This document shows positions 16,883 through 26,130 of a DNA stretch of 64,000 bases, piece by piece. Where the stretch lies: NCBI RefSeq assembly GCF_002968835.1, contig NZ_PKQK01000004.1, forward strand, positions 62,001 to 126,000. Reading direction: 5' to 3'. Both the position numbers and the translations under genes were made by a program. Source of the stretch: Paenibacillus sp. PCH8 (GTDB taxonomy: Bacteria > Bacillota > Bacilli > Paenibacillales > Paenibacillaceae). Positions within the stretch are counted from its first letter, which is position 1, and each line of letters opens with the position of its first letter. Below the pieces are notes generated by a model that worked only from the letters and a program-made list of their open reading frames with translations, was not told the origin of the DNA and did not search any database.

Positions 16883-17963
16883 GACGGATTGTAATATGAA
16901 GTGCGACACCTACTGGAAATAAATAAAAAATGGCCCATGGCCGGATTCGTGTAGAATGAATTCACCACAACACCATTCACACAAGGAGAATCCAACCATG
17001 AGCTACAGACATCTTAGCAACATCGAACGTAGCAAGCTAGAAGTCCTCCACAGACAAGGTAGAAGCTCAAGAGCCATTGCGAAAGAACTGGGACGGCATC
17101 CATCGACGATTTGTCGTGAGTTAGATCGGGTGACTTCATCACATCCTTATCAGGCAGAACAAGCTCAGAATGCTTATGAGGAGCGTCGTAAGGCTTCAGT
17201 CTCTCCTGGGAATTGGTCCGATGCCTTGGCTGCTTCACTGGAGGAAAAATTGGAGGCAACGTGGTCTCCGGAACAAATCACCGAACGTTTCCGCATCGAA
17301 GGGCGGGATGCAGTCTCTTTCAAAACCATCTATCGCTGGATCTATGCAGGTCGCCTGGTTCGAGGCGTATTACAGGTTCTTCGGCATAAGGGGAAGCGTC
17401 AGAAACCCGCAGAAACGCGCGGTAAATTCGCTATTGAAAGGACTATTTCAGATCGCCCAAAAGAAGTCCGTTCCCGTGAAACATTTGGGCACTGGGAGCT
17501 GGATACCGTTGTATCGGGTCGTGGGAAAAGTAAAGGCTGTGTAGCGACGTTGATTGAACGCAAGACACGTTTATATACCGCTGTTCTCATGCCTGATCGC
17601 ACCGCTTTGTCGATGGAGATTGCGCTCGGTGTAGCGATCTCACAGTATCCCACGGGAACCTTCCTAACAGCCACGGCTGACCGAGGCAAGGAGTTTGCAT
17701 GCTATGCCCATCTGGAAACCACCCATAACCTACACGTTTATTTCGCTGATCCGTATTCATCCTGGCAACGTGGTTCCAACGAGAATGCGAACGGATTACT
17801 TCGAGAGTTTTTCCCTAAAGGTACCGATCTCGCGAGGGTTTATGATGATGATCTCGCCCATTCACTCGATCTAATAAATCACAGACCACGAAAATGCTTA
17901 GGTTGGAAGACCGCTCACGAATCTTTCGCAGAAGAACTGTCGCACTTCATATTACAATCCGTC
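16883..17963 (+). mobile_element. IS30-family insertion sequence
   Basis: The ends are perfect 26-base inverted repeats, GACGGATTGTAATATGAAGT... at 16883-16908 and its complement at 17938-17963. AAA flanks both ends, compatible with a 3-base target duplication. One transposase gene fills the interior. The right repeat overlaps the 3' end of the transposase reading frame. Confidence 0.88.
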
Positions 17964-17969
17964 AAATAA
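16998..17969 (+). CDS. IS30-family transposase
   Basis: A 323-residue DDE transposase. ATG 16998 follows AAGGAG and gives MSYRHLSNIERSKLEVL, the usual IS30 N-terminal helix-turn-helix. The rve/DDE core shows GHWELDTVVSG, TADRGKEF and the terminal acidic region QRGSNENANGLLREFFPKGTD. The frame appears intact. Its TAA stop (17967-17969) lies outside the inverted repeat: the last two codons come from the repeat edge and the AAA flank, so the target site supplies the stop. Confidence 0.93.
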   Translation: MSYRHLSNIERSKLEVLHRQGRSSRAIAKELGRHPSTICRELDRVTSSHPYQAEQAQNAYEERRKASVSPGNWSDALAASLEEKLEATWSPEQITERFRIEGRDAVSFKTIYRWIYAGRLVRGVLQVLRHKGKRQKPAETRGKFAIERTISDRPKEVRSRETFGHWELDTVVSGRGKSKGCVATLIERKTRLYTAVLMPDRTALSMEIALGVAISQYPTGTFLTATADRGKEFACYAHLETTHNLHVYFADPYSSWQRGSNENANGLLREFFPKGTDLARVYDDDLAHSLDLINHRPRKCLGWKTAHESFAEELSHFILQSVK

Positions 17970-18189
17970 AAACTTGTCACTACAAAGGTATTTTGAAGAT
18001 ATTGCATTTGTATTAGAGGATTAAAATTAACTTTCTATCTCTAGTATTATTGTTTTAACCGTGGCTGATAGATGAGGAAAATTTTCTCACTCTTATCCGT
18101 AGTCTCTCATAGACGTGGAATAAAAAGGAAATTTGTCTGTTTTTGTTGAATTTATAATAGCAATTATATAGGAGGGAGGAGACAATAGA

Positions 18190-18457
18190 TTGCATTATTA
18201 CCCTATGAATAAGGCGGCTGTGAGAGAACAAAGTAAAAATTATCGCTTCTCATTCGCGGTCATCGTCAATTTGTTTACTCGTAAGGTTGGTAAAGAAGAA
18301 TACATAGAAATGTGAGGGTCTGACATCAAGTTGATGAAGATAATTATCACAACGGGCAGCCAATGTTGTCTACGGATTGATTGAAACACAACCTGAATTT
18401 ACAGAGTGTGGACAGGTTCAAATTGCTGGAATTACTTTTGCGAGCGCTTATGAATAG
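18190..18457 (+). pseudogene. decayed small gene
   Basis: TTG 18190 sits behind GGAGGGAGGA and starts a 41-codon frame (ending KVGKEEYIEM) that stops at 18315. About 10 codons later the same strand, read one base back after a GGG run, gives AANVVYGLIETQPEF and ends ITFASAYE at 18457. Together they look like one small protein broken by a stop and a frameshift. I do not recognise it; in this setting an old immunity gene is possible. Confidence 0.4.
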
Positions 18458-18485
18458 ATTTATGTTATTTTTAGCTATATTATTA

Positions 18486-18669
18486 ATTTGTGGATCAAGT
18501 AGTACCCATTAAATCTGGTGATGTTGTGCAAGTTCGAGAAGCAGCTCGCGATCCATTCCCAGCAGGAACGCCAACATCTTATGATTACTAATCTGGATTG
18601 ATAAATTGAAGAGGATGTTTAGTTTAGACAAACCCCAATCGTTATATATTAGATTGGGGTTGTTTTTTT
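18486..18669 (+). pseudogene. toxin-tail fragment, repeat copy B, with terminator
   Basis: An open stretch ends IKSGDVVQVREAARDPFP, then AGTPTSYDY and TAA at 18590. No start codon with a ribosome binding site precedes it. The following bases include a terminator (AAACCCCAATC / GATTGGGGTT plus T7, about 18630-18669). The whole 140-base tract is repeated, more degenerate, at 14509-14650. It looks like the last codons of a larger lost protein, plausibly a polymorphic-toxin C-terminus. Confidence 0.6.
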
Positions 18670-18721
18670 AGGTGGATTGTTTGAAAGAGATCCCTTCAGA
18701 AGGTAATGTACTTGGATTTAT

Positions 18722-19573
18722 TCAAAGTCCATTAATCTGCTGCCAGATCTTATGTAATCCCTCAGCAATGGGTCTTATCACTTTATTACTGTGGAGATAT
18801 CCGTTGTGACAAAGGGGAGTCCATCGGTCGATTATAGTCCCCACATTCACATCACGGTCTTCCTTAACGATTTTATCGTATTCAGGATGTATGCTTTTCA
18901 ATGGAAATCCAAGGACATCGTCTTTATCATAAAAGTTGATCCATTCCCCAGCTATATTCGGATGCATGGTTGAAAAATCCTTGCTTGGTACTTGGATTGG
19001 ATGATCAAAGGAAGTATAACGTAGACTCCATAAAGGGAGGGTAGTTCCACAAGTATAGAAAAGCGATAAGGTTTCTCCTCGTTCTAAAGCGGAACTAGGA
19101 TCAATTATTTTTGTTTTTTCCTTAGCGTTTTGCAGATCGTAAAAGTAATTACTAGCGATCACGCTACCTAAGCTATGTGAAACCACACAGAGAGGAGTAT
19201 CCGGCCCAACTTCGATACTTATGCGATTCAGTTGCTTGCTTATCGTATGATGCACAGCGTCGTAGTTTTGTTCTCCACCGTCCCTTAAAGGCTGGTATGC
19301 AACAGCATCTGCCAAATAATGAATCATGAATTCTCTAAGTTCTTCGTATCGGAGATTATATGGTGCTCCTACTAACTTCCTTTTTAACTCTTCCTCGCGC
19401 TCAGCAAAAACAGATGCCCACCACACCGGTCTAATTTCTATACATAACTCAGGATTTTTCATTCCACTAACTGTAGTAAAGGTCTTGTGTAGATTATCAC
19501 TGAATATTGTTGCGAAATCCTCATGTTGTTTACCTAAGCCGTGTATAACAATGACTGCTATCTTACGTGACAT
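18722..19573 (-). CDS. alpha/beta hydrolase (esterase/lipase-like)
   Basis: A 283-residue cytosolic protein. ATG at 19573 follows AAGGAGATG; the longer frame to 19609 lacks such support. It starts with the beta-strand and oxyanion motif AVIVIHGLG and has the nucleophile elbow SHSLGS in CVVSHSLGSVIASN. The C-terminal part contains the probable catalytic Asp and His regions (NFYDKDDVLG, CHNGYLHSN). The substrate is unknown. It is a close paralogue of the damaged gene at 20383, which lies on the other strand across the group II intron. Confidence 0.75.
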   Translation of the reverse strand: MSRKIAVIVIHGLGKQHEDFATIFSDNLHKTFTTVSGMKNPELCIEIRPVWWASVFAEREEELKRKLVGAPYNLRYEELREFMIHYLADAVAYQPLRDGGEQNYDAVHHTISKQLNRISIEVGPDTPLCVVSHSLGSVIASNYFYDLQNAKEKTKIIDPSSALERGETLSLFYTCGTTLPLWSLRYTSFDHPIQVPSKDFSTMHPNIAGEWINFYDKDDVLGFPLKSIHPEYDKIVKEDRDVNVGTIIDRWTPLCHNGYLHSNKVIRPIAEGLHKIWQQINGL

Positions 19574-19677
19574 ATACATACATCTCCTTGTTTTCAGCAT
19601 TTTAAACAAAAAAGACCCAATTATATAATTTAAGTTGGCTCTCTTTATATTTACCTTTTGTGATACTTATTATGTAC

Positions 19678-20200
19678 GTACCCAGAGGCACGCATTATCT
19701 ATTTGGTGAAAGTCCAATCAAAGGAGGGGCCATGCCACCTTTGTAGCCAGGACGCTTGCGCATGGCGAGATCTGTGTGTAAAAGCGCATCGACAAAAGTA
19801 TCGGTCAGAGACCGGGCGAGCGACAACCCAGACCGCAACATCAAGTGAATCCTGCCGCGCAGTCAATAGGGCCCTGCTAAGAGGAAAAGAGGGAGCCGAG
19901 TCTTGTGACAATGGACGAAGGCCGAGGAAGCTGTGCAGAACTTGGGACAACAGTGAAGAACCCTCCGGCGTAAAGGGAATGGCATGGATTGAAAGATAAT
20001 GCAATGAAACCGATTAACCCGGTGCTATGCGAAGAAGAGATAGCACAGGAGCTGAATTCAAGTATATTGCCAATATGTATGGACTAAAAACGTTATTGTG
20101 ATCCGCATGCCGACGAATGACAAACATCGAAAAGCCGTACGAGGGAAAACCTCACGTACGGTTTGATGAGGAGGGGCTGGTTTGAATCCAACCCTTTACT
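19678..20200 (+). mobile_element. group II intron without a maturase gene
   Basis: The 5' end GTACCC and the GGTGAAAGTCC element match the remnant at 2640. Near the 3' end a canonical domain V is visible at 20133-20164: AGCCGTACG pairs with CGTACGGTT, a GAGG/CCTC upper stem carries an A-rich loop, and the AGC catalytic triad is present. Domain VI follows as GGGCTGG / CCAACCC with an unpaired A (about 20174-20195). The element is only about 520 bases and has no reverse transcriptase reading frame, so mobility would need a protein supplied in trans. Exact borders are approximate. Confidence 0.8.
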
Positions 20201-20382
20201 CTAGTATGATCGTTATTTTCATGACGATCATGGTAAACTGTATATAAAATGGAAGAATCACATTTTTTAAAATAATGGTGGTTGGAAAGGTTCTTCTGAC
20301 AAAGCAAGCTGCAGGCATGTTCGAGTCGTGGCGTTCATATGGTGGAGAAAGAGATCCTAGTCAATCGATGAGGAGGAGAGCC

Positions 20383-21229
20383 ATGACACGTATTGCGGTG
20401 ATGGTCATTCACGGGCTGGGTATGCGGAAGGATGGGTACGCGGACAAGCTGATTGCTTGTTTGCATAAGGAATTGGACAAGGTGATGGTCTTGCCTGGAG
20501 CCTCCAAACAGATGCTCGATATCGAACCTGTATATTGGGCGGATGTATTTGAGGAGCGGGAAGAGGCACTCTTTCAACAGCTCGTCAGCTCTCCGGGATT
20601 GAACTTTCAGGCGTTGCGCCGATTTGTCATCCATTACCTGGCTGATGCGGTTGCTTATCAACCGGTGGAAAATCAAGGCCATAACTACGATGCCGTACAT
20701 CGAACGTTGAATCAGGCGATGCATACTCTTGCACAGCGTAATGGACCGGAAGCTCCGCTCTGTGTGGTTGCCCATAGTTTGGGTGCCGTAATCGCCAGTA
20801 ACTTCTTCTACGATCTGCAATATCCCTCCAGTCGTGTGCCTGAGGTTGTGGATGTTAACTCGGCTCTGGAGCGGGGGATACGCTGACCAATTTTTACTCC
20901 TTTGGTACAACCCTGCCCTTATGGAGTTTGCGTTACCATGACTTTAGTTGTCCAATTCAGGTGCCCTCTTCCCATGTGAATCAGTATTATGCTGGGCTGG
21001 AAGGGGAGTGGGTGAACTTCTACGATCGGGATGATATTCTGGGTTATCCATTACGCCCCATTGATCCCGCTTATGAGAAAGCGGTCAAAGAAGACATTGA
21101 AGTGAACTCTGGCGGCGTGGCTATGAGTTGGAATCCGCTAAGTCATGGGGGTATTTTTCAAATCGAAGTATGAATCGGAGAATTGCTCAGGGGCTGGCTA
21201 GAACCTGGACTTGGATAAATCGCTCATAA
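20383..21229 (+). pseudogene. alpha/beta hydrolase paralogue, two frameshifts
   Basis: ATG 20383 follows AGGAGGAG and gives MTRIAVMVIHGLG; the nucleophile elbow is VAHSLGAVIASN. The frame breaks in the G5 run at 20873-20877. Adding one G restores ERGDTLTNFYSFGTTLPLWSL, which matches the paralogue at 18722. A second break follows the G5 run at 21147-21151. One more base there restores SHGGYFSN, then RSMNRRIAQGL, ending at TAA 21229. The repaired length (about 282 residues) equals that of the paralogue. Either a real pseudogene or an intact gene with two miscalled homopolymers. Confidence 0.75.
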
Positions 21230-21240
21230 TATAAAAGGTA

Positions 21241-21346
21241 GTTCAAAAAGTCCGCTTTTGATTACGAAGGATGCCTAATGGCATCATCAGCATCGAATAT
21301 GGAATTCATCCCATCTTCTTGGTACTGAAAACCGATCTTTTTGAAC
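21241..21346. repeat. MITE-like dispersed repeat, full copy
   Basis: A 106-base non-coding element bounded by GTTCAAAAAG and CTTTTTGAAC. Its right end, reverse-complemented, matches the left part of a shorter copy at 26051 (GTTCAAAAAG, then TTTTCAGTACC). Confidence 0.6.
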
Positions 21347-21389
21347 ACGTATTGTAAGTACTATAAGTTTTAATCAGGAGGGAATATGT

Positions 21390-21509
21390 ATGGAATGCAG
21401 GACAGGCTGTGCCGTATGTTGTATCGCGATCTCCATATCGTCACCCATACCGGGCATGGCTCATGGCAAGCCGGCAGGTGTACGTTGTGTGCAGCGTCAT
21501 TATGCTTAA
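21390..21509 (+). pseudogene. truncated YkgJ-type cysteine-cluster protein
   Basis: From ATG 21390, behind AGGAGGG, the frame reads MECRTGCAVCCIAISIS, then SPIPGM and GKPAGVRCVQ before diverging and stopping after 39 codons. The Cys-rich start and SPIPGM...GKPAGVRCVQ are typical of small YkgJ-family metal-binding proteins of about 100 residues, so roughly the C-terminal half is missing. A neighbouring frame stays open a little longer but does not restore the family sequence. Confidence 0.55.
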
Positions 21510-21552
21510 AATTGAATGAAGCCAAATGCTGAAGTTAAGTCTGTACAAATAA

Positions 21553-21597
21553 AAGAGAGTATCCGCAGGATGTGACATCAAATGGATACTCTCTTTG
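21553..21597. terminator. bidirectional terminator
   Basis: AGAGAGTATCC / GGATACTCTCT hairpin, with A-rich sequence on the left and T-rich sequence on the right. It lies between the YkgJ fragment and the convergent AbrB-family gene. Confidence 0.7.
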
Positions 21598-21621
21598 TCA
21601 TGGAATCGGGGCGAAATATGA

Positions 21622-22718
21622 TCATTGAAGTGAGGGCTCTGCTTTCTTTTCTTTTAACATATGTACAAGAATCATCTTCAGTACGGAAGAGACGATGAAA
21701 AAGATAAACAGGATGCGGAACAATTGATACCCGGATACAACCGAAAGATCGGCATTCACTTCATGTGCCATGATACTCATCTGATCCATCCCGCCAGGGG
21801 CCGTACTGAGTAGTGAGGTTGCCGCGGAGAGGGAGAACACATTCATAACAGATAACTCAATCCAAGCGCACCAACAATGAGCAGTACACTACTCATCACC
21901 GCTAGCGTGACTGTCTGTGTCTTACGTTGCAACTGTTCCGGCTTGAGCATCAGTCCAACGTGGCTGCCAATCATCAATTGCGATACGTTTAAGAGGGAGG
22001 TTGGCAGACTTGGCGTGTGCATCGTTGTACTTAATTGAACGACACACATGACAATCATGGGACCCAGCATAAAGGCCGTCGGAAATCGGAGTTTGCGTGC
22101 AACCCATGCACCCGCTACACAGAGCGGAGCATAGACAAGAATCTCCGGGAAAAGGGAACCCCACGTCGCTACGTCAATGAACGGATGATCCAAACCTCTA
22201 ACTGCGGTACCTCCAACCCATGGACTGAACAGCAAGAACGGAACACAGAAGACAATCATGATCAGCCGAGTCACTTGCAAAAAGGTAACCAGCGTCAGAT
22301 TGATGGATTTCATCTCTTCTGCAAGGGACACCATCTGGGAGAGTCCTCCTGGAATGCTGCCAACCAGCAGGGAGTGGAAGTCAAAATCAGTTACCTTCGA
22401 TCCGATGTAGGCCGTGAGGACGCACAATCCGATTAACAGCAAGGTCATGAGCAGCATCATGGGCAGTTGTTGCAGAATGCCATGTAGCGCCTCTTCTGTT
22501 AGGGTGAGTCCAATCGAATAACCAACAATCGAAATGCCATAGTCCCGAATGGAGGCAGGCCATGTGAGCGGCCATTTGGCGGCTTGGGAGCCAAGCAGCA
22601 TGAATATCATTGGCCCGAGCAACCACGGGATTGGTGTATGAATAACTGTGAACAGCAATCCGCCAAGAACAGAGACAGCCAGACTAAGAAAAAACCGAAA
22701 GACAACGTGGGGAACCAA
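21622..22718 (-). pseudogene. AbrB-family membrane protein, one frameshift
   Basis: The N-terminal 291 residues (22718-21843) and C-terminal 74 residues (21846-21622) together make the usual length of about 365 residues of the AbrB/ammonia-monooxygenase-like membrane family, with two repeats of about five hydrophobic helices each. Family motifs are PWLLGPM, GSIPGGLSQM, AFMLGPMIVM and, after the break, LSTAPGGMDQMS. The break is a one-base loss at an ATGA overlap (SYLL, then MNVFSLS), so translation as two overlapping polypeptides cannot be excluded. These are putative regulators or transporters of unclear substrate. Confidence 0.75.
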
Positions 22719-22885
22719 GCTTGCGCATCAGTTCCATCCGTTTAGCCTACCGGTTGAATGAGGTGGTATGAGATTCAGGTATGCATTCAGGTTTAATGAA
22801 GAATTCATGTTCATGTGTGATCACTCCTGATGATGAGATACGTTGCGTTATCTGCGGAACAACCATACTGCTACTGTTCAACTCA

Positions 22886-24196
22886 TTAAGATCCGGCGAG
22901 AGCCGTAGCGGAAGGTTTGGGTTCTCTGAACATTACAAAGTACATCAGTGATGAAATAACGTATAGACAGCCTGTGATACTGAATGTGATCGCGTAACCC
23001 CAGTACGTTCCGTATGTAGTGACCAGATAGGATTGAACAGGTCCCATAGTAGCCCAACCAATCATGAACGAGGTCTGCATTAGTGAATTGGCAATGCCGC
23101 GGCGTTTGTCCGAGATCCGATCCACCAGTATGGCTGAATGAATGGGATTGGCTGCGTTCATCAATGCTTGTCTGAATAAGAAACTGAGCGAAGCGATGAA
23201 CAACAGATTGGTGAAGCCTGTTAATAGAAGGAAGGGCAGCGACATGACCTGGAAAATGACAACGGCTCTTACGCTTCCGACCTTTGCCGCCAAGGTAGGA
23301 CCAATCAGCATGGATACAATCGTCATAATCTGACCAAGTGCAATCAGTAAGCTCATGCCGCTCAGAGAAACCGAGAACCGATTGGTGAAATACAGATTCA
23401 GATACGGTACAACCAGTCCAGAACCTAATCCAATTAACAACTGAGTCACTATAAACTGACCAATCAGTCGGGAATCTTTTTTCTTCGTGATCGAATCGTC
23501 CGTGCTTGGGGTATTCGTTGAACTTTCTTTTAGATTCGCATTGGGTTGAAGAACGGGTTGCGCCGGAATCGTGGTCTGCGGAGCAGCCTTGCCTTCTGTT
23601 ACAAATAACAGTGGAATAAATGCAGCTAGTGTTGCTGCACCACCGACAAATAAAACCGTCTGCAATCCGGTCACTTTGGCGAGTCCTGCCGTATGTAACA
23701 AATCTGCGAATACACCGCCACCCAGGCTACCAAGAACCTGGGAAGCGAGCACAAGAGATGAATAATAACTGAACATCTTCAGCCGCTGGCTTTTTTTGAC
23801 GTTTTCCGCCAGATAAGGAATGGCCAGTACTTGGAACACCCCAGCGAAAAGGCCAGAGAATACCGCGAACCAGATCAGTCCTGTAGCCGAATAATCGAAG
23901 GAGCGTCCGATCAGAAAGATTCCGCTGAATAACGCCCCGGTAATGAGTAATCGCTTGCGGCTGAACAGATCACCGCATAGACCGATAGGAACAAACATAA
24001 TGGCTGTTGCGAGTGATTGAATACTTACAATCTGGCCGTTCATTGTATCATTATAGCCCAGACCCTGAATGTATAGATTGTACAAGACAGAGAACATGCC
24101 ATTTCCGATCTGATACAGAATGCTAGCCAGAAAAAACAGTTGAATATTGCGGGACCAGCCGCGAATTTCATCATTAATATGTTGTAAAACTCTCAA
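22886..24196 (-). CDS. MFS transporter
   Basis: A 436-residue major facilitator with about 12 hydrophobic helices and a hydrophilic central loop (about residues 205-235, Gln/Pro/Thr/Ser-rich). The cytoplasmic loop after helix 2 has a GDLFSRKR motif, the MFS signature A form. TTG 24196 follows a GGGGGGAA ribosome site. It probably forms a minus-strand unit with the O-methyltransferase upstream, about 80 bases away. The substrate is not evident; drug or sugar efflux is possible. Confidence 0.8.
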   Translation of the reverse strand: MRVLQHINDEIRGWSRNIQLFFLASILYQIGNGMFSVLYNLYIQGLGYNDTMNGQIVSIQSLATAIMFVPIGLCGDLFSRKRLLITGALFSGIFLIGRSFDYSATGLIWFAVFSGLFAGVFQVLAIPYLAENVKKSQRLKMFSYYSSLVLASQVLGSLGGGVFADLLHTAGLAKVTGLQTVLFVGGAATLAAFIPLLFVTEGKAAPQTTIPAQPVLQPNANLKESSTNTPSTDDSITKKKDSRLIGQFIVTQLLIGLGSGLVVPYLNLYFTNRFSVSLSGMSLLIALGQIMTIVSMLIGPTLAAKVGSVRAVVIFQVMSLPFLLLTGFTNLLFIASLSFLFRQALMNAANPIHSAILVDRISDKRRGIANSLMQTSFMIGWATMGPVQSYLVTTYGTYWGYAITFSITGCLYVISSLMYFVMFREPKPSATALAGS

Positions 24197-24273
24197 GTGG
24201 TTCCCCCCAGTCTGCCTGTGCAGTGATTCCAGTTTAACAGGAAAGGGGAATTTGCGGAAGAATTGACCACTGT

Positions 24274-24978
24274 TTATTTTGGTTCAGGGGCATCAATCAC
24301 ACGAGCAATGACGAATCCATCGTAACCTTTGCTACCGACCGTTTGCAGTGCTGTAGCTTCAAGCCGAGGGTGATCCGCGATCAACTGCAGGAATGATCGA
24401 ACGCCTTGAACTCTGGGGTCTGTGCTGTCTGTGCGGATCACTTCACCGTCCCTGACGATATTATCACCAATAATAAGACTCCCCGGCCGAGTCAGTCGCA
24501 GGGCCCATCTCAGATAATCGGGATTACTCGGTTTGTCAGCATCGATGAAGATCATATCAAACGGTTCCCTGTATTCTTCCTGAACATCGGGAAGGGTGGT
24601 TAGGGCAGGACCAACTCTCAGGTCAACCTTGTGCATCAGTCCTGCTCGTGTGAGATTGGCTCGGGCCAAGTCTGCATGGTGTGATTCCGATTCCAGTGAG
24701 ACGATGCGTCCGTGTTCAGGCAGCGCTCTTGCCATCCAGATGGTACTGTATCCACCCAATGTGCCGATTTCAAGTACACGGGATGCGCCTTGGATTTGCA
24801 GCAGGAGTTGAAGTAACTTTCCTTGATTTGGTGTTACGTCATGAGCAGGGAGTCCAGCTTCGGCATTGCTTTGCAGTGTATGTTCCAGCAGGGAATCTGA
24901 TGGAATCAGCAGATCGTTCATGTAGTCGTCGACTTGAGTCCAGGTATGCTGTAGTTCGGTTGTATTTATATTTTTCAT
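24274..24978 (-). CDS. class I SAM-dependent O-methyltransferase
   Basis: About 234 residues of the CCoAOMT/COMT-like family. It shows the SAM-binding VLEIGTLGGYSTIWMA, the metal-site region MIFIDADKPSN and the later LIIGDNIVRDGEV. These enzymes methylate catechol-like hydroxyls using S-adenosylmethionine and a divalent metal. ATG 24978 suits the AAAGGAAC ribosome site better than GTG 24984. It is divergent from the LysR regulator at 25117, so it is the likely target of that regulator. Confidence 0.85.
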   Translation of the reverse strand: MKNINTTELQHTWTQVDDYMNDLLIPSDSLLEHTLQSNAEAGLPAHDVTPNQGKLLQLLLQIQGASRVLEIGTLGGYSTIWMARALPEHGRIVSLESESHHADLARANLTRAGLMHKVDLRVGPALTTLPDVQEEYREPFDMIFIDADKPSNPDYLRWALRLTRPGSLIIGDNIVRDGEVIRTDSTDPRVQGVRSFLQLIADHPRLEATALQTVGSKGYDGFVIARVIDAPEPK

Positions 24979-25116
24979 CTTCACATGTTCCTTTCCTTGT
25001 TTCTTGTATTGGATTTCTTATTTCAACTATAAATGGAGTAGATATATAAATAAAATATATATTATGTATGATAATATAACTTTAGATTATGTATTTGACG
25101 TGGAAGAGGTGTAAAC

Positions 25117-26013
25117 ATGAATCTGCATGGATTACGATTATTTCATGCCATCGTGAGATATGGCGGGGTCACTCGTGCCGCAGAGGAACTAAATATTAGT
25201 CAACCTGCGGTATCTTCTCAGGTGAAGAAGTTTGAACGTGAATTGGGAATCCAGCTTTTTGTTTCGGAGGGAAGAAGACTGGTGCTTACGGATGCGGGGA
25301 TACAGTTAACAGGTTATGCGGAACGTCTGTTCATGCTGGAGCAGGATGTCGAGAATTTTGTGCAGGATTTTCGGGAGGGCAAGAAAGGACTGATCCGTCT
25401 TACGGCAACCTACTTGCCTTCAAATTTTCTGTTGCCGGGCTGGATTGCGCGGTTTAAGCAAATGCACGAGGATGTGGAGATTGTTGTTAGCACAACAAAC
25501 ACCCGGATGGCTTTTGACCAATTACTTCGTTATGAGGCAGAGATTGCAGTGTATGGTGGAAGTGGCATTACACATGCAGGTGTCCAATGGGATGAATTGT
25601 TTGACGATGAGATGTGGTTTGTTGTGCACCCTGACCATCCTTACGCGGGAAAAGAAATCGAGCTGCATGAAATGATGGCAGAACCGTTCATCATGCGCGA
25701 AGAAGGCAGTGCTACACGTGAGCGACTCGTTTCCCTTTGCACAACAAATAACCTGGCCGCTCCCCGCATTGCGCTTCAGTTCAACGGGCTGAACGAAACG
25801 ATTAGTGCGGTGAAGGCAGGTTATGGGGCCAACTTTATATCTTCTTTGGTTGTGAACGAAGATGTGCAGCAAGGCAGGCTGGCACGTGTGTTTGTTCGAG
25901 GTGTACAGCTGAGAAATACGGTTGCCGTATGTACACGAGCGGCGGAGGTATTATCGCCTGCTGCACAGCATCTGGTCAAGCTTATCCGCCAAGAAGCTGC
26001 TTTGATGAAATAA
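25117..26013 (+). CDS. LysR-family transcriptional regulator
   Basis: A 298-residue LysR regulator. The N-terminal winged helix (LRLFHAIVRYGGVTRAAEEL, then NISQPAVSSQVKKFE) is followed by a periplasmic-binding-protein-like sensor domain (about 90-295). The subfamily resembles CysL/CbbR-type regulators. The gene is divergent from the O-methyltransferase with a 138-base AT-rich gap that should hold both promoters and the operator. The ligand is unknown. Confidence 0.88.
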   Translation: MNLHGLRLFHAIVRYGGVTRAAEELNISQPAVSSQVKKFERELGIQLFVSEGRRLVLTDAGIQLTGYAERLFMLEQDVENFVQDFREGKKGLIRLTATYLPSNFLLPGWIARFKQMHEDVEIVVSTTNTRMAFDQLLRYEAEIAVYGGSGITHAGVQWDELFDDEMWFVVHPDHPYAGKEIELHEMMAEPFIMREEGSATRERLVSLCTTNNLAAPRIALQFNGLNETISAVKAGYGANFISSLVVNEDVQQGRLARVFVRGVQLRNTVAVCTRAAEVLSPAAQHLVKLIRQEAALMK

Positions 26014-26050
26014 ATAGCGTGATTGTAACTTAAAATAACTTAAAATACGT

Positions 26051-26095
26051 GTTCAAAAAGACCTGTTTTCAGTACCCTATAGTGGACTTTTGAAC
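26051..26095. repeat. MITE-like dispersed repeat, short deleted copy
   Basis: GTTCAAAAAG and CTTTTGAAC bound a 45-base element. ACGTGTTCAAAAAG and TTTTCAGTACC are shared with the reverse complement of the right end of the repeat at 21241. It lies between the LysR gene and the convergent YoaK gene and may serve as a terminator. Confidence 0.55.
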
Positions 26096-26130
26096 AGCCT
26101 CTTGAAAATGAATAGGTTCTTTTTTAACTA

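Noticed and set aside
19699..20004. Antisense frame inside the group II intron
   Set aside because: It lies entirely within structured intron RNA. The same antisense frame appears in the other copy only because the DNA is repeated.
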